From: Phoronis australis
Lineage: Eukaryota; Phoronida; Phoronidae
Direction: 5' to 3'
NCBI GenBank assembly: GCA_002633005.1
Contig: NMRA01000490.1
Coordinates: forward strand, 106,170 to 170,169
DNA length: 64,000 nucleotides
Under the pieces are notes generated by a model, which made no database searches, was not told the origin of the DNA, and saw only the letters and a list, made by a program, of their open reading frames with translations. A program made the translations under genes and the position numbers. Below, piece by piece: positions 20,010 through 33,226 of the stretch (positions are counted from its first letter, which is position 1; the number at the start of each line of letters is the position of its first letter).

Positions 20010-22124
20010 AATTGCCTCTAAGCGTCACAGTGGTGGTCGACACGGTTCGAAACTCGTCGTCATCTGTTGTCAGATTCATAGGAACACACATGCTAAAATT
20101 AGATCCATTACTGAGCGTATGCGGGACGCCCAGACAGGGATGCCGGACGGAAATTTGCACCTACATAAGTACAACATGAGCGCCTAAAAATCACAATACG
20201 ACCATAACTTTAAAAAAGGAACGTTTTATATCAGTAAGATGATGAGACGAGAAAAAAGTAAAAATTGGAATGGTTTTCACATTTTGTGGAACTTCCATGG
20301 TTGTAAACCGTCGTGGATATAAAATGTTAAAAATGATTCCGGCGGATCTAATCCATAGAGTTTTACACTGATGGACAGTTGGTTCCAGAGCACTGGGTTG
20401 AGACCTTAACTGTTTGATGTATTGTTGATTCTTATTGCGAAAATAGAAAGGCGAGAGCTTCAAGTTAGAAAATATCCCACGTGAAAGGGGAGATAAGTGG
20501 CGCACAGATAGGCGTCTACACAAAAAGTCCGTTTCTTAAAAACAATTCAATACAACTCCTAGGGAAAATTTGAGGACAAGAAAATACAGGAGGTGTACCG
20601 AACGAGACGGTAGGGCCTATCGAAAATTTGGAAAGACTAGAAGAGCAGCATTATTATGTACAATATCTTCACCTATTGTCGATAACGCCGGCCTCTTCCC
20701 TTCAAAAATGGTTAGTGCGCAGGCCTCACAAGTCGCATTGCTAATAAGAAAGAAACGCTACTGCACGATTATCTATCTGTACAGGCCCTCTCTTGGTTTT
20801 GCCACCTCACAGCACATTGTAGTATGTCCCACGAGAAGACAGATAACAACTTACTGCGCCGTTGGTTCCACGCCAGTAGTACAGCCGGTGACGCCGATCT
20901 TCTTTGAAACGGGGGATTCCCTGTCATAGCGTTAGCAACCCTTTGACGACTTAAAGCCGGATTGACCAAACCTGTTTTAAACTTTTGAGGATTGGTTAGA
21001 GTTGCAAATCAATACAGTATTTTCGATTTACATGTTCTCGCAGGCAAAACGAACTACGCATAGTTAGTTAATTTAACAGAATCTAACTTATGCGGGCAAA
21101 CTCCTTCACTAACCTTGCAGGTTAATTTTGGTTGCGTTTAACGAATATTATTTCTTACCACCGGGACTCATAAATCACCACTTCCACCGTTGTGCGTCAA
21201 ACTTGCCAGCCATTGGACATTACCAGGCAGTGTGCAAAGCACAGATTACTGTCTGCACAATCGATCAGACACAACACGGGAACACACGTGTAACTTACAT
21301 CCAATTACCCCCTGAAATCATCCATGCGTGGACTGATCCTGCTTCTAAATAGAGCAAGAGCAGAGAATCTAATAAACATGCAAAAGTTCGAATGCAACAC
21401 TTCATTATAAGGGGAGTATCATATTTCTGTCTCGTGATCAGAATTCGTTGGTGAAATCTCCCGCAAGGAAAATTTACTTCGGCTAGAACAATAGGCGAAA
21501 TGGCAGTAATTATCCACGCAGGTTGCCAAGCGAGTTTTGTTACGAAACCTGCAGCAAGGTGTTAGAAGTCCGTCATTACAGACAGAGTTCAGAGCAACTG
21601 GAGACAGGTAAGGACAATTGTGAGTCTCAGTCCAACAGCAAATCTATTGTCAATAGTGTTTGTTAAGCAAAAAGGAGAGACAAACGAAAATGTGCTCAAC
21701 GGTCAAACTATATAGCGCATATCATTTCAGATCAGTCACAGATACCTTCAGTTTTTGTTCATTAAATTGCTTGTGAAACATAACCGAAGGAACTTTCATT
21801 TTTACAAGAATCACCGAAGTTGTAAGAAAGTTTTGCAAACTGAGGATTAGCAATGATCTGTGACTGCCGGTAGCGAAATTAAAACACCAAAACATATGAA
21901 CAGCTTAAGTTTAATTGTCAAAGTTCTTTGTACAATCAGTCTGTATAAACAAATATAGCTGAAATTATCAAGGATGTACTTGTACCCTAGACGAAAATGT
22001 TTACACAAATCGTCTATATATTCACACTATCTTACACAGGATGTTCTGAGGCATTTTGGGATTGGAGCAACTAGTCTGTATTGCAGCTTAGAATTTGGGG
22101 ACAGTTGTTAATCACTGGTTTGTT
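20010..22124. other. Non-coding, nothing recognised
   Basis: Short open frames on both strands show no domain or splice structure. No repeat boundary was identified. Confidence 0.35.
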
Positions 22125-22200
22125 TATGAATAGGGCTTTTGAAAATGACATGAAAGGTCAGTGAAGATAGTTCTGCTCTTAATACAATTGTTCCAATGTG
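22125..22200 (+). repeat. Dispersed repeat family R2, fragment
   Basis: GGGCTTTTGAAAATGACATG, then AAGGTCAGTGAAG and GTTCTGCTCTTA, match the start of the copy at 23890. Other members are at 35215-35400, 43525-43790 and, reversed, 41640-41890. Confidence 0.6.
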
Positions 22201-22690
22201 AGGCCTGTGTATGTACAAAAAGCTTCTGGTTAAGAATATAACTTTATTATCCCACGTGTGTTTTGCATATGTGAGCCCAGAAATATTCCACAAACAGTTC
22301 ATTTGCAAAACCCAATTAGCTGATATGACTTCATATCAGGCTGACGATATTCATGAAAAACTCTTGGTCATCAATTCATTATTGCTTAGAGATGAAAATC
22401 ATAAATTTCTGATGATCAAGGTTGCATGAAAAAATAATATTGAACATTAATATGAATTCTGATAAACAATTTATATCGTATTTGTTCTAAATTTATCTTT
22501 TACGATAAATTATGATCAAACTTGCCTTTGTAACCACTGTCATGCTTTAACAGAAATGTCATGTATCATTAAAATGATAGTGATGAACAGTAACATGGCC
22601 CATTACCAGTGAACAATTAAATCGTTTTAAGATGACTTCTTATGCAAAACATTTTGAAGCATGTAAATATGCTAAGCTCCAGCTATACAC

Positions 22691-23047
22691 ACAGGGTGCC
22701 CCAAAATGTACTCAATCTTCAGTACAACACGGGGAGTTCAAATTCACCTCCTGTGGATCCGACACTGCACCTGAGACTATAGTATGATTACATGTTGCTG
22801 TAGAAGTAGGCCCCCTGAGACCTCACATGTTATTTATGCATGCGAATGCTAAACAAAATTTATCCACACTGTTACCAGAAACTAAAAACACCAAACGAGA
22901 TGCAATTAATTTTAATAAATAAAGTATTTACTTTGGTTTACAGACTTAATTCCTTTCTGATCACCTCATTATGAATTAAACTGCGTTGTTTATTGACCTG
23001 TTCCTAATTGTCACTTGAAGTGTGAGCACATTTTTGAGACACCCTGT
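22691..23047. mobile_element. 357-bp MITE with ACAGGGTG ends
   Basis: Left end ACAGGGTGCCCCAAAATG and right end TTTTTGAGACACCCTGT are imperfect inverted repeats of about 17 bp. The interior has no coding capacity. No convincing target duplication was seen. The superfamily is undetermined. Confidence 0.6.
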
Positions 23048-23869
23048 ATTTTTCTCACAGGAAAGTGAGCACAAGTTGACATACAGGTTTGGTGGCATAC
23101 TATCAAGATGTCTGTTCAGCTCCACGTTCCTTAAAAGTCTTTCCATAGGATCATAATTTCAACTGAATTGCAATGATCAGACAGTGGTCTTTTAGACTCA
23201 ATAAATGGTGTGATATAACATAGAGCTCTGTCAGCTGAGCGTAGAGGTGAGACTGGCATAAAAACAAACATTGGTTAATGTTAAGTGTCTTCACACAACC
23301 ACATCTGGTGTAAGATGCCAGAAGGTGATCTTCCAGCAGACTTCCTGCGAACTGCTGTTGGTTCCTAAATGCATAATGGCTCAGAAACAGCCACATTTCT
23401 GACAGCACATGGTACCTCGGACACCTGAAACGAGAGTAAAGAGTACATGGCTAGAATATAGAATACAAAACTTGACAAGGAAAATCAGATAAAAGTGAGT
23501 TTGGTACATTGACATACAAATAACAATAACTAAGAAAAACTCCAGTAAAATCTCACCCACTTCAAGAACAAATTTAAACCAGTTGCCCTTTTTATTGTTG
23601 TGAATGCTCCCAATGTTTCATAAGTATAGTCTGGTAGTAGCTATGATGCATACAGAGTGTGAAATATCATTTCACTTGTCTGACATATTATGTCCTAAGT
23701 TGCTATGATTTTACCATACATCAAAGAAACAGTTGCAAGTTGTCCCAGCAGGGTCAAGTTCATTAGCACAAACTTAACCTTTGTCCACTGTCATTTGCTA
23801 TGATCTTGTTTCTGAGGCTGTGTGGTCTCACTTGAAGCTCTGCTGCTATTGTAGTAATAGTTAATCTTT

Positions 23870-24150
23870 TGTTTTTTTAAGTATTGACTGATGCCAGGTC
23901 TTTTGAAAATGACATGCAAGGTCAGTGAAAGTAGTTCTTTGTGAACTCTGCTCTTAGTCATACAACTGCCCCAGTTGCATGGGCGGTGCACCACAGGGGG
24001 ACTGATGGGGGGGGGCTATAGCCGCCACTTTTTTTCAGCACTGTGCCGCCCATGATTTGGCCTGTGTTAGTACACACACTGAGCTTAGCAAGAAGGGTAT
24101 ATGGTCCTAACTGATAAGATATTGTTTTACTACCTCTTATTTGTTTTGAA
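23870..24150 (+). repeat. Dispersed repeat family R2, copy interrupted by a mini-element
   Basis: The left part (TTTTGAAAATGACATGCAAG to CATACAACTGCCCCAGTTG) and the right part (ACTGAGCTTAGCAAGAAGG, ATATGGTCC, GATAAGATATTGTTTTACTACC) align with the uninterrupted member at 43525-43790 (CATACAACTGTCCCAGTTG, then TTTATGGTCC, GAGAAGATATTTTTTATTACC). The insert is 23978-24054. Confidence 0.65.
23978..24054. mobile_element. 77-bp miniature inverted-repeat insertion
   Basis: Begins CATGGGCGG and ends CCGCCCATG, with a G-run, CTATAG and a T-run between. Related R2 copies lack it, which gives an empty site. No transposase or target duplication is visible. Confidence 0.6.
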
Positions 24151-24154
24151 TAGC

Positions 24155-27100
24155 CAAGCCCCCAATGACATTTAGTGTGATAGAGACCTCATTGGCTCTG
24201 GTTAAGGTACACTCATTGGCTTGCTGCAGACAACTGTGTCATGGACAGGGAATTATTGTGGTAAATTCTGTAGGGCAGGTTTTGGATGTATTGCAGGAAA
24301 CACAGCTGGGTATGAAGCGAAAAATTAAAAATCACAGGAATTGGAGAAATGCTTTACATGCTCACCATTTATCGTAGTCATAAAGGTTCTGTACAAAATT
24401 TGTTAATATTCATATACAGAGGTCCCACATGTTGAGAATCAGATTTCTCCACTGAATAACCGGCGTTAAACTGTTTCTAAAAATGCAAGTGCCGAATTAT
24501 TGCCCAAATTTTAACAATGGACGTTTTAACAAATGCCACGGGAATAAAGTGACATGCATGGAAACTGAGAATAAATACCCCTTTCACTAATATCTTAGCT
24601 CATCAGCTGGTAATAATTCTAGAGATACACATCTGACCCAAGAGATTCCTTACACCCACAGATTTAGGCACCACCTGTTATTTTCCATAACTAAATGCTA
24701 CGATACTCTTAATTTATAGTTCTTCTTAGGTAGTCTTGAATAAATTATCTCTGCTGCATGTATGCTATGTTCAGGTACATGTACTTACTAGGTTGTCTGT
24801 CACATGTGATGCTTAAGCCTGTGATAGGAGTCTATAAAATGTTATGAAACATGCTTGGGTTTAGGCATGACTTCACCTTTACAGACATTTTGGTCTGTCT
24901 GCTAATCATCTTAGATTACAGCTGTGAGTGAACACTATGGTGATCAGATTGTGTACTGAAGCGTGCATGGGAGAGATTATGCTGCAGTTTTGTTTGAAAC
25001 AGGTCAAGCGATTTTAACCATGTTTGTTTTTACCACTGACAACAAGGACATGGGGACAAAAGCAGTTGGTCAATTAACAGTGAACTTAGTTTTGTAACAA
25101 TATCGGCAAAGGTCACTCAATGCTACTGTAGGAGCACAAAATAAAAACAGCATAGAGGAAAATTAGAGGAGCTAGTGGTGCCACCTGGTCACAGAATCTT
25201 TAGTACACCCAACTGAGAGGAATAACTTGTACTCTCCAAGGAGGTTCTCTATTGCATAAACTCAACAGTAAGGTTATACCTTGGCAATCAACAAAACATG
25301 TACATAAATGACTACCAATTTACACTGGAATCCACACCAATAATATACATAAACACAGCTGCTTTTTCTTTCTCGCGCAGGTACCATCTCTTTCCTACCA
25401 GGAATTTCTGAAAACTGGTCCATCATTATTAATTTGAGTGGATAGTCGAAAACTGTTTGAAATAAACAGGTCTGTTTAAAGCATGTAATTGTATCTCACT
25501 ATAAAGAATTTTTGTCCATACTTATTTCGCACTCTGCAAACACAGTGTGTTAGCACTGCCCTTGGTACTGTTCTAATATAGTTAGTTACCAACAAAAGGC
25601 ACCCAGTAGTCAGAGGTGGCAGTGTAGCCTAGTGTGATAGGTGACCACTTTCCAGCTCCTCAGCTCAGGTTTAACCATATATTAATCAAGCACAAAAATG
25701 GTTCCAGGTGATCAGTGCAATGGGCTCATATGCCGCGCAAGTCTAGTACAAGTATACCAGACCACCTGCAATTATTTTTTTAGAAAATTGATAGGTAGTC
25801 AATAGTTGCGACCATTTGCTCGTGACTATTTTGTGTGTGACACGTGGTGTACCACTTTTTCCCCAGTGAAGCATTAACATAATAGCCAAGCATTGAACAT
25901 GGAGTTGTTTCTTATTAACAAATTGCTACAGAGTCTGTGGCTAAGGACTCATGTTATGTTGGTATGTTGGGTTAATTAGAATTTTCATTAAGATATGATA
26001 TGCCCAACCTGAGTTACCTACTGTGTTAATTGAAGCCACTATGAATCTTATGTTTTGCTAATAAATATTAACTTATGCTCCACTCTTGCTTGATTGGCAA
26101 AAATGAATCTTCAATATGATTTTCATGAAACCAAAACAATACGACATTTTAGAAAACTGCTGACTTTAGATCTCATCTTGAATATGAATATCAAATAAAA
26201 TTTCATCAAATTATTGATGTTGTTATTTTACTCTCAATTCGTGAAGTTTTTGGCTGTCTTATAAATCTTTACCGGTCATTTGCTTTTGATTTTTGATGCT
26301 TTTAGCACTTTTGAACATTTCTCTCTGGTGCATGGGTCGATTCCTCTAAAGTTTTGTGCAGGAACTTAATAGTCTGCAACTTGCGGTCTCGAATTTTAGA
26401 TGCTAGTTTAAACAATGGATATCACCCCTCAAAAATGCGGAACTGCAACAATGTTTCAAAAAGTAACTTTGATGGCCAATATCAGTTATTAGTGATGAAA
26501 TAAAAATTCTCAGACATTTCCTGCATACTGACTGTAAGAATGTACAACTGAGGTCTTCACACAGCCCATTACTTGGAAATTTATGTTCAAAACAAAAAGG
26601 TCAATAGTTACAAAAAACGGCAGTATCATGATTATTCAACTGAAGGTTGTGCAACATGTTAACGCACTAATTACGATTTTCTGCCACCGACTCGAGAATT
26701 GAGAAAATGATATTTTTGATAGGTTGAAAATAGACTTTTAAGAAGTTAATTTATTTATGAAAGTTTGACAACACACACACTGTATTACGATTGTAGACTG
26801 AGTTGTATGGTCACGTAACGCTTTTATTGTGGTTTAAATCTTTAATTTGTGGTATAAATGTTAAATTACACCTGTTTATGTCATTTAGCCAATATTACTG
26901 CCCAGAGTGAATTGGACTTGGTCTTCCCCTCTGCTCCTGAAAATACTTTCTCCATGGTGCAAGCTCAGCCAATAACAACACCCATATTAAAATACAGTAG
27001 GGCACTTTAACAAATTTTAAATGACCCTACTGGGTGCCTCTGGGGTCGTTGACAAGCATGCCATCTATATGATGGTGTTTCGCCTAGGACTATGTACTCC

Positions 27101-29313
27101 CAGGTTTAGCCCATTTGCCAGGCTGTTCTAAAAATATTGTCATACATTGCTGTATCTTTGGTAAACTTTACTTTTAAACAGGAATAAATCTACCATCTGT
27201 GCAGAGGCATTCACATCCAAGTATTTAATATACAGAGTTTGTGCATGGATCTACAATTGCAATGGCCTTTAATCAAGCATTGTTTACAGACAAAATCTAA
27301 TATACAAATGTCAATTATAGTATGGAATATGTGAGGCTTGATTGAGTAATGACCTTTTCATAAACTAGCAGATTTGACCATGCCATCAGCAAGGCATGTC
27401 ATCGCCTACAGCAAATAGCTGTATACATGGTTTAATTATTTCTGCATGTCTGATTCTGTAATTAGACTAAACATGTAACCATGGACTCCATCCATTGTGT
27501 CTGATGTAATAAAGCCTAATTGTTAGTCCCGCTCAACATGTGTTACATACCAAAACTACAGTATTGTGGTTGAGAGATTGTTCTGAATGTTTATACAAAG
27601 TGGTAACTCTTATGTCATTGGCATTAAATTAATTGTCATTTTATGTGACTCAAAATAATTTTGTGGTCTGCAGCATTCTGCACATCCATCCATCCATCTG
27701 ATCATCCTGGGCTTTGACCTTTATAAATAGCTCTGAAATGACTGATTTGGGTAAAAAATGAGCAACTTGAAAAATCTTGCACAAAGTTAAATACCAATAA
27801 AAACTACACGCTTCCTTGAGTATACTCACTTGGTTATGGGCATGAAAAGAACGCCTTTAGTGCGTTACTCTGCAGTTAGTTTGTGGAGCAATCATATGGG
27901 ACATGAAATTGAGTGCTATTTCGCAATTGGCCAATCTATGTTTTTCCCCGATACTTTAATCCCGACTACCGTACTGTTTAATTTTTCACAAGATTGCACA
28001 CAGTTCATGACAAATTACTAGAAGTAGTTTCACTCACTTCGCCAGTAGTTTCATGTGCCTCCCGTTTAGTGAAGTCAGGGCAAATAGGTCTGCCTTAGAG
28101 AAACAAAAACTCCGGAAAAAAGTAGAAAACAAGACAACAGTCCACTAAAAAGCCAGGAACTACCAAAATTTTGCGATTACACAGCTCATAGCTCTGAAAG
28201 TATCCCGTGAATCTTAGGAAAGGTCCATATTCTAAAAAATTTGAGCCCACCCCCAATTTTTATACTGGGTGCACACGAGTTTTGAGTATATTATCCGAGT
28301 GAAAGATGTCACTTTGCGAAACAAAAAATTGAGCAAATGGAGCGTAACATTATGAAATCAATCTAAGAAAACAATGTTCACGTTTTTTTCTGTTAAAGAG
28401 CAGGTTTTGATTTGGTTTTTCTTTCCGACTGTTCAACAGGTGAAAATGCAATTTTAAATGTTACTGCACTCACCTTCTAATTCTCCAAATTTTGACTTTT
28501 AAAAGTCCTTGAAATCATGTTGATGCTCAGTTATACATTCAGTTGAGACTATTGATTTCTAAAAGCACCTTACCTATGGGAAAAGAATCCTAACCCTGAC
28601 GTCCTCACTGGTTGAGTTTGGGCAACTGACAGGGGTTTACTACCCTCACCCAGTGTTTGGGCAACTCAAGGGTTCGCTAACATTAAAACATTAACCTCCC
28701 CTCCCCCCTCCCCTGCTATCTTCAAAGAAACCATCCATCTTCAGTGACACTGATGAGATGTGATTTACTCAGGTAATGAGTTGTGAAATCATAAACGTGG
28801 TTGTAAACACAGCGGGCAACGAGCATTTTTTAAATTTCCAATTTGAAAGTTTTGAATAGCATGAGTTTGTAAAAAGTACATGCGGCAAGGTTTTTGAAAA
28901 TATGAAAGTGACTTTTATTATCTAAAACTAGAAAGTAGCCCACAGTGTTGTGCTTCATTAATTCTTCTAGATGGGCAACATAATGGGCCAATGGGTCATA
29001 AACCAGCTATTGAAATTGAATAGAAAGCAAGGTGTCATTTTAGAACTGTGGAGATGTACATGAATGTACATTTCATCTCCCAAAACAGTCACAATACTTA
29101 ACCCTGACTCCCTCACACCTTGTCTGCATTCTTCCATTTTTGCACTTGTCCACATATTGAAACTACTTCAATAAGACTTGGCTTTGGATGAATACGAGTC
29201 CATACACTCGAATTAAATGCCTACCCTAGATATTTGAGATTTACAATTTATTGAGCTTGGGTACTTAAGCTGAAACAATGTATAACCATCGTCTGTGAGA
29301 TCTCCCTTTATTT
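24155..29313. other. Long non-coding stretch, nothing recognised
   Basis: No open frame shows a domain or splice pattern, and no RNA gene, array or element ends were found. It may be intergenic or intronic. Confidence 0.4.
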
Positions 29314-29574
29314 AGGGCCTTTCACACTAACGTCGACGTGACAATGTTTTGGGGAACTGCAGTTAGTATGAACGCTCAACTTCGGTCCTGGATGGAAGGT
29401 AACAGCACCAGCGTGCAGCGCTACTTTGCGATTACTTCGATGACAACAGTGTCACCTACTGTTAACTTCAAAGTCCTTTAACTACCGAAGCTAGTGTGAA
29501 CGCTTTAGTTAACTTTGCAGTTTACGTTGACGCTCCGCTCAGACCGGAATTAAGTCAGCATGAAAAGGCCTTTT
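29314..29574. mobile_element. MITE-like element with (A)GGCCTTT ends
   Basis: The left AGGGCCTTTCACACT and right CATGAAAAGGCCTTTT are weak inverted repeats. Subterminal blocks TAGTATGAACGCT...CTTCGG and CCGAAGCTAGTGTGAACGCT are also inverted to one another in part. It is GC-richer than its surroundings. Boundaries are approximate. Confidence 0.4.
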
Positions 29575-30211
29575 GAGAGGACAGTGTCATAAAATCAGTA
29601 TTGAGATGCTTCTGATTATTGTTGCAGGTAGTGTTGTGGGTGTTCATGCTGACACACATGTTGATAAGTTTAAAGTGTTCATTGTTACTTGACACTAATA
29701 TGTTCATACTAAAAGGATTGTGTTAAAAACAAAGATCTTATGACTGTCATTGAGTAATCACGTCCACCATCACAAATACTGCTGCATACCATCAACACAG
29801 CCACTGCCAGTCGGCCACCGCTAAATCTAACCAGTGGTCAGGTCAAGCTTACCTTATTTGATATTTTTCTCCAAACTTAAATTTTCTCGCTAATACTCCG
29901 GCAAAATCTCAACAATTTAGGACAAAAGTAGTATTGACAAAAACTGACTGCACCTACACCTACTTTTGACTATCGCATACGCCCACCTTTAGGCTCTCGT
30001 TCATGGGTCAATTTGATCCTATGTTTAATGTAATTTATGATCAAGTTTTTTTAACTTAATTTGACCAACCTTGGCCAAGCTTAAGTATGTTACCTTATTA
30101 GAAACTTTTCATGCTGTAAACACCCCCTTTACGTAAACAAGGGTCGATTTGGAGGAAGGGCTCTATTTACATTCCATTCACAATAGAGGAATACAATGTC
30201 ATGCCATCAGC
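29575..30211. other. Non-coding, nothing recognised apart from a repeat-like tail
   Basis: About 30165-30190 (ACATTCCATTCACAATAG) recurs at about 49110-49130 (same wording), suggesting an undefined repeat. Confidence 0.35.
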
Positions 30212-31076
30212 CTACCCTAAGACAACTTGGACTACGGTGCATCTTACCCCACTTTTGAAGAACTTCTCTTACCTTTCCAACTACACAGTGATATCGAAGT
30301 TGTCACCATGACAACAGACGATGCAGTTCATTCGTACTCTCAAACAAATATTGAGCAGTGGGTTCGAGCCTAACTGAATATTGTTCGCCTGAACATTATT
30401 CGTCTGCCATTTACGAGTGTTTATGAAAATGATCAGTGTCATTCTTCATCAGATATGCTTTATTTTAGTTATTTATGTCCGTCTACTTAGAGCACATCGT
30501 CTATGCTACAGTAACAAAGAACACGTTTTGCGAGTCTCGCATGCATGATAATATCGGTGCTGTGACCTCTACCGATAACTTTGACAAAGCTTCGTTTTTA
30601 GTTTTCCCACTACACCGAAGCTTCGGTGAATATCGATCGCTTCACTTTTAAATCCTATTTTAAGTAAAGTTTCGGTTCTAATGGGAAAGCAACTTAATTG
30701 GAGTGTCCACACACACACGCACACACACTCACTCACTCACTCACGCATGCACGCACGCACGCACACACACAGGCCGATAACTAAGGTAAGGCAGAAGTTG
30801 TCACTCTGTGCGTGACAATGAACATCACCTAATGCCAATATGGCGCACATGAAAGAACCCGTCTGCATGTAACCACAGCTGATAACTACTTCCACCCAAC
30901 CCCACTTTTATGGCCACACCGAGCGTTTATAAGTGGCACAAGCTACCTTAGAACAAGTTACCCCACCTCGATAATGTGGAGTAAGTTGTGACAAGTGGGG
31001 TAGTTCAAATAGCGCCAGACAGTATTCAAACCTAGAGACAACTCATTCCAGGAGTAACTTTAATGTTCTAGGGTAA
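30212..31076. mobile_element. MITE with CTACCCTA ends, long copy
   Basis: Aligns with the 348-bp copy at 59210-59557: the left end CTACCCTAAGACAACTTG, then TGGCCACA, the CAAGTTACCCCACCTCGATA block, TCAAACCTAG, CATTCCAGGAGTAACTT and the right end GTTCTAGGGTAA. About 500 bp more than the short copy lies between about 30275 and 30700, including a microsatellite, and is probably an insertion or unequal growth. Confidence 0.65.
30708..30772 (+). repeat. Microsatellite (CA)n / (CTCA)n / (CGCA)n
   Basis: Runs of CA, CTCA and GCAC repeats over about 65 bases, inside the MITE copy. Confidence 0.95.
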
Positions 31077-32094
31077 TTTAAGTCTGTGTTTATATTTAGC
31101 TGTCAGCCACTATTGTGTCCTAAATTCGTGAAAACCTTATCAGTTGGTTAGCTTAAAAAGATTATCAATGAAAATGCATGTCAAAAATCATGAATAAGCT
31201 TGCTGGACTTGTAGTCGCCTTTTTCAAATTGAATTCTGAAGCTTGGAAAACCTGGTCTCTCCTTAACCATCGCTTAATGCAAGCTTAGAAGATTGGTGGT
31301 CAGCAACAGCATGACGGCGTTCCATTCAGTGACTTTACCAGACGTAGAGGGTTGTGAGCGTGTAATAACATTTAGCTTCTTTGTTAACTGCCAAGCACAG
31401 TCTTTTGTCTGATATGGCAACACGCAGGCCAGCCAAACCCAAAATGAATTGGTACATAAATATAGATTATTACATGGCGTTAGCCCCGAGGGTGATAACT
31501 CTACAAAATCCACGAGGGCTCTATTTAAGGGGGATAACGACTGAGAACATGTAATAATCTATTTATACCACATACTGAACGAGAAACATTGCAATAAATC
31601 GATCTACCTTTCTCGACTGTAACTACTTTCTATGTCAGAGGCCTGGGGTCGGAGGTCGTGACCTTTTAAGAAAAGCCAAGATACTTTTGTAAAATAATGC
31701 TTTTACTCAAAACCAATTGAAAAATAAAACAAAATAGAAATAAAGTGAATCTATAAATTAAGGTTTAGCAACTGTTATAGCTTACTACACATTTTATCAT
31801 GCTAAGCTTCGACCGGGAATATATCGTCTGCTAAACTAGGTTACCACTAGTAACTGACTATAATGCTCACGTCAAAGGATCCCGACCACACGACACCTGC
31901 ATTCAAATTGGAAATCGGTGATTTACAAGTGAGAGAACACGAGAGAAAAATTTCACTGAATTAAAATATCGTTTTTATGGAAATTATGCGTCTTTATTTT
32001 TCATAGTGTATAATTGTTGGTGCAATGCCCTTTGCTAAACATGCGATTGTTGCGCGTGCTCATTTAAGTATTCTATTTTCACATTCGATGATGT
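31077..32094. other. Non-coding, nothing recognised
   Basis: No supported feature. Confidence 0.35.
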
Positions 32095-32099
32095 CAGCC

Positions 32100-32172
32100 G
32101 CTGAGTGGTGTAGTGGTAAAGTCAGCGACAAGCAACTGTTGAGGCCCGAGTTCGAATCTGGCCTCGGTTTCC
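32100..32172 (+). repeat. tRNA-like SINE head
   Basis: GAGTGGTGTAGTGGTAAAG resembles an A box and CCCGAGTTCGAATCTGG a B box with the canonical TTCGAAT loop. The T-stem has mismatches (about 3 of 5 pairs) and the acceptor stem does not close, so this is probably a tRNA-derived SINE start and not a functional tRNA. Compare 13271-13337. Confidence 0.5.
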
Positions 32173-32788
32173 CGCCAAAATGTTATTTCACTAGTGAGAT
32201 AACTTTATGGGTTATTACACGGTTGTATCTGACATACGAGGCTAATATTGTGGTATAATAGATTGTAGTAACTTCGGTTCTAGTTGGGCAATTTTGGCAA
32301 TTCAAAAACTAAACATGATCACCATTTGACAAGGATTTCTGAAATGCTATCGGTTTATGTTCAAATATGTTATAACGTAACTTTTATTTTAGCAGCACAG
32401 CCCAGTCAAGGTAGATATGACCTTACTGGAGATTAGAGAAATCGAACAAAAGAGAGTTGGCCCTCCAAACATCAATGCCAGATTCTATGGAGTTAATCAG
32501 TCGTGTAAGATATTGGCTACAGGATTGTTCTTCCCAACTTGTTGTTGGGCTATAAAATCGAGCAAGTTGGGAGCAACGGGAAAATGCCGTGATGGAAATG
32601 AAGAGGACATTATCTTGAAGCAATTCGGTCACCAAGCAAAAATTGAACTTCGATCAAAATAAACACATCCCATGGTCTGCTGAGGCATTACAACCTTTCT
32701 GGCATTGCAAACAGGTTGTTGGTTTGATTGATCATGCCAATAAGGATTTTTCAAGCTCCACAAATTTACAGTTTCTTACTATGATATA
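32173..32788. other. Non-coding or unassigned open frame
   Basis: An 81-codon plus frame (32417-32662) overlaps a 70-codon minus frame. Neither shows a known domain. Confidence 0.3.
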
Positions 32789-33120
32789 CAGTGGCGGATC
32801 TAGGATATCACAAGGGTAGGGCCCAACATTTTGTCCGGCTGCAAACATTTGCGCAAACTGAACGATTGTAGATGCGCATAGCACCGAATGGGGGGAGGTC
32901 GGGAGGGGGGTTTGCCGCCCATGAAACTTTTCTGTTTTTACCTCTAAAAATCAAGCATTTTCTTGATTCCTGCACACATTTAAATCTTTTTTCATCTGTA
33001 TAATTTTAATTACCGGGGTTAATTAATAAACTCACCATTTCCCTACGCTGTTTTATTTTTTTTTGCGGCAGCCAAGGGGGGCGGGGCCCAGGCCCCCTGG
33101 CCAGCCCCCTAAATCCGCCT
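32789..33120 (+). mobile_element. Non-autonomous hAT-like element, 332 bp, with 8-bp target duplication
   Basis: Starts CAGTGGCGGATCTAGG and ends CCTAAATCCGCCT, which are inverted termini. ATGATATA occurs directly on both sides (32781-32788 and 33121-33128), a perfect 8-bp duplication, the size made by hAT transposases. The interior has no transposase. The same family appears in reverse at 12646-13597. Confidence 0.85.
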
Positions 33121-33226
33121 ATGATATAGGTCCATTTCTCTTACTTCAAAGTTCACTGGGGTTGACCATCCTCAAAAATTGCACTTTTGAAAATGGTGCA
33201 TGTAGGCATTGCCATCTGCTGCTTGN

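Noticed and set aside
32100-32172. Functional tRNA gene
   Set aside because: A- and B-box-like sequences exist, but the acceptor and T stems do not pair well. A SINE head is more likely.
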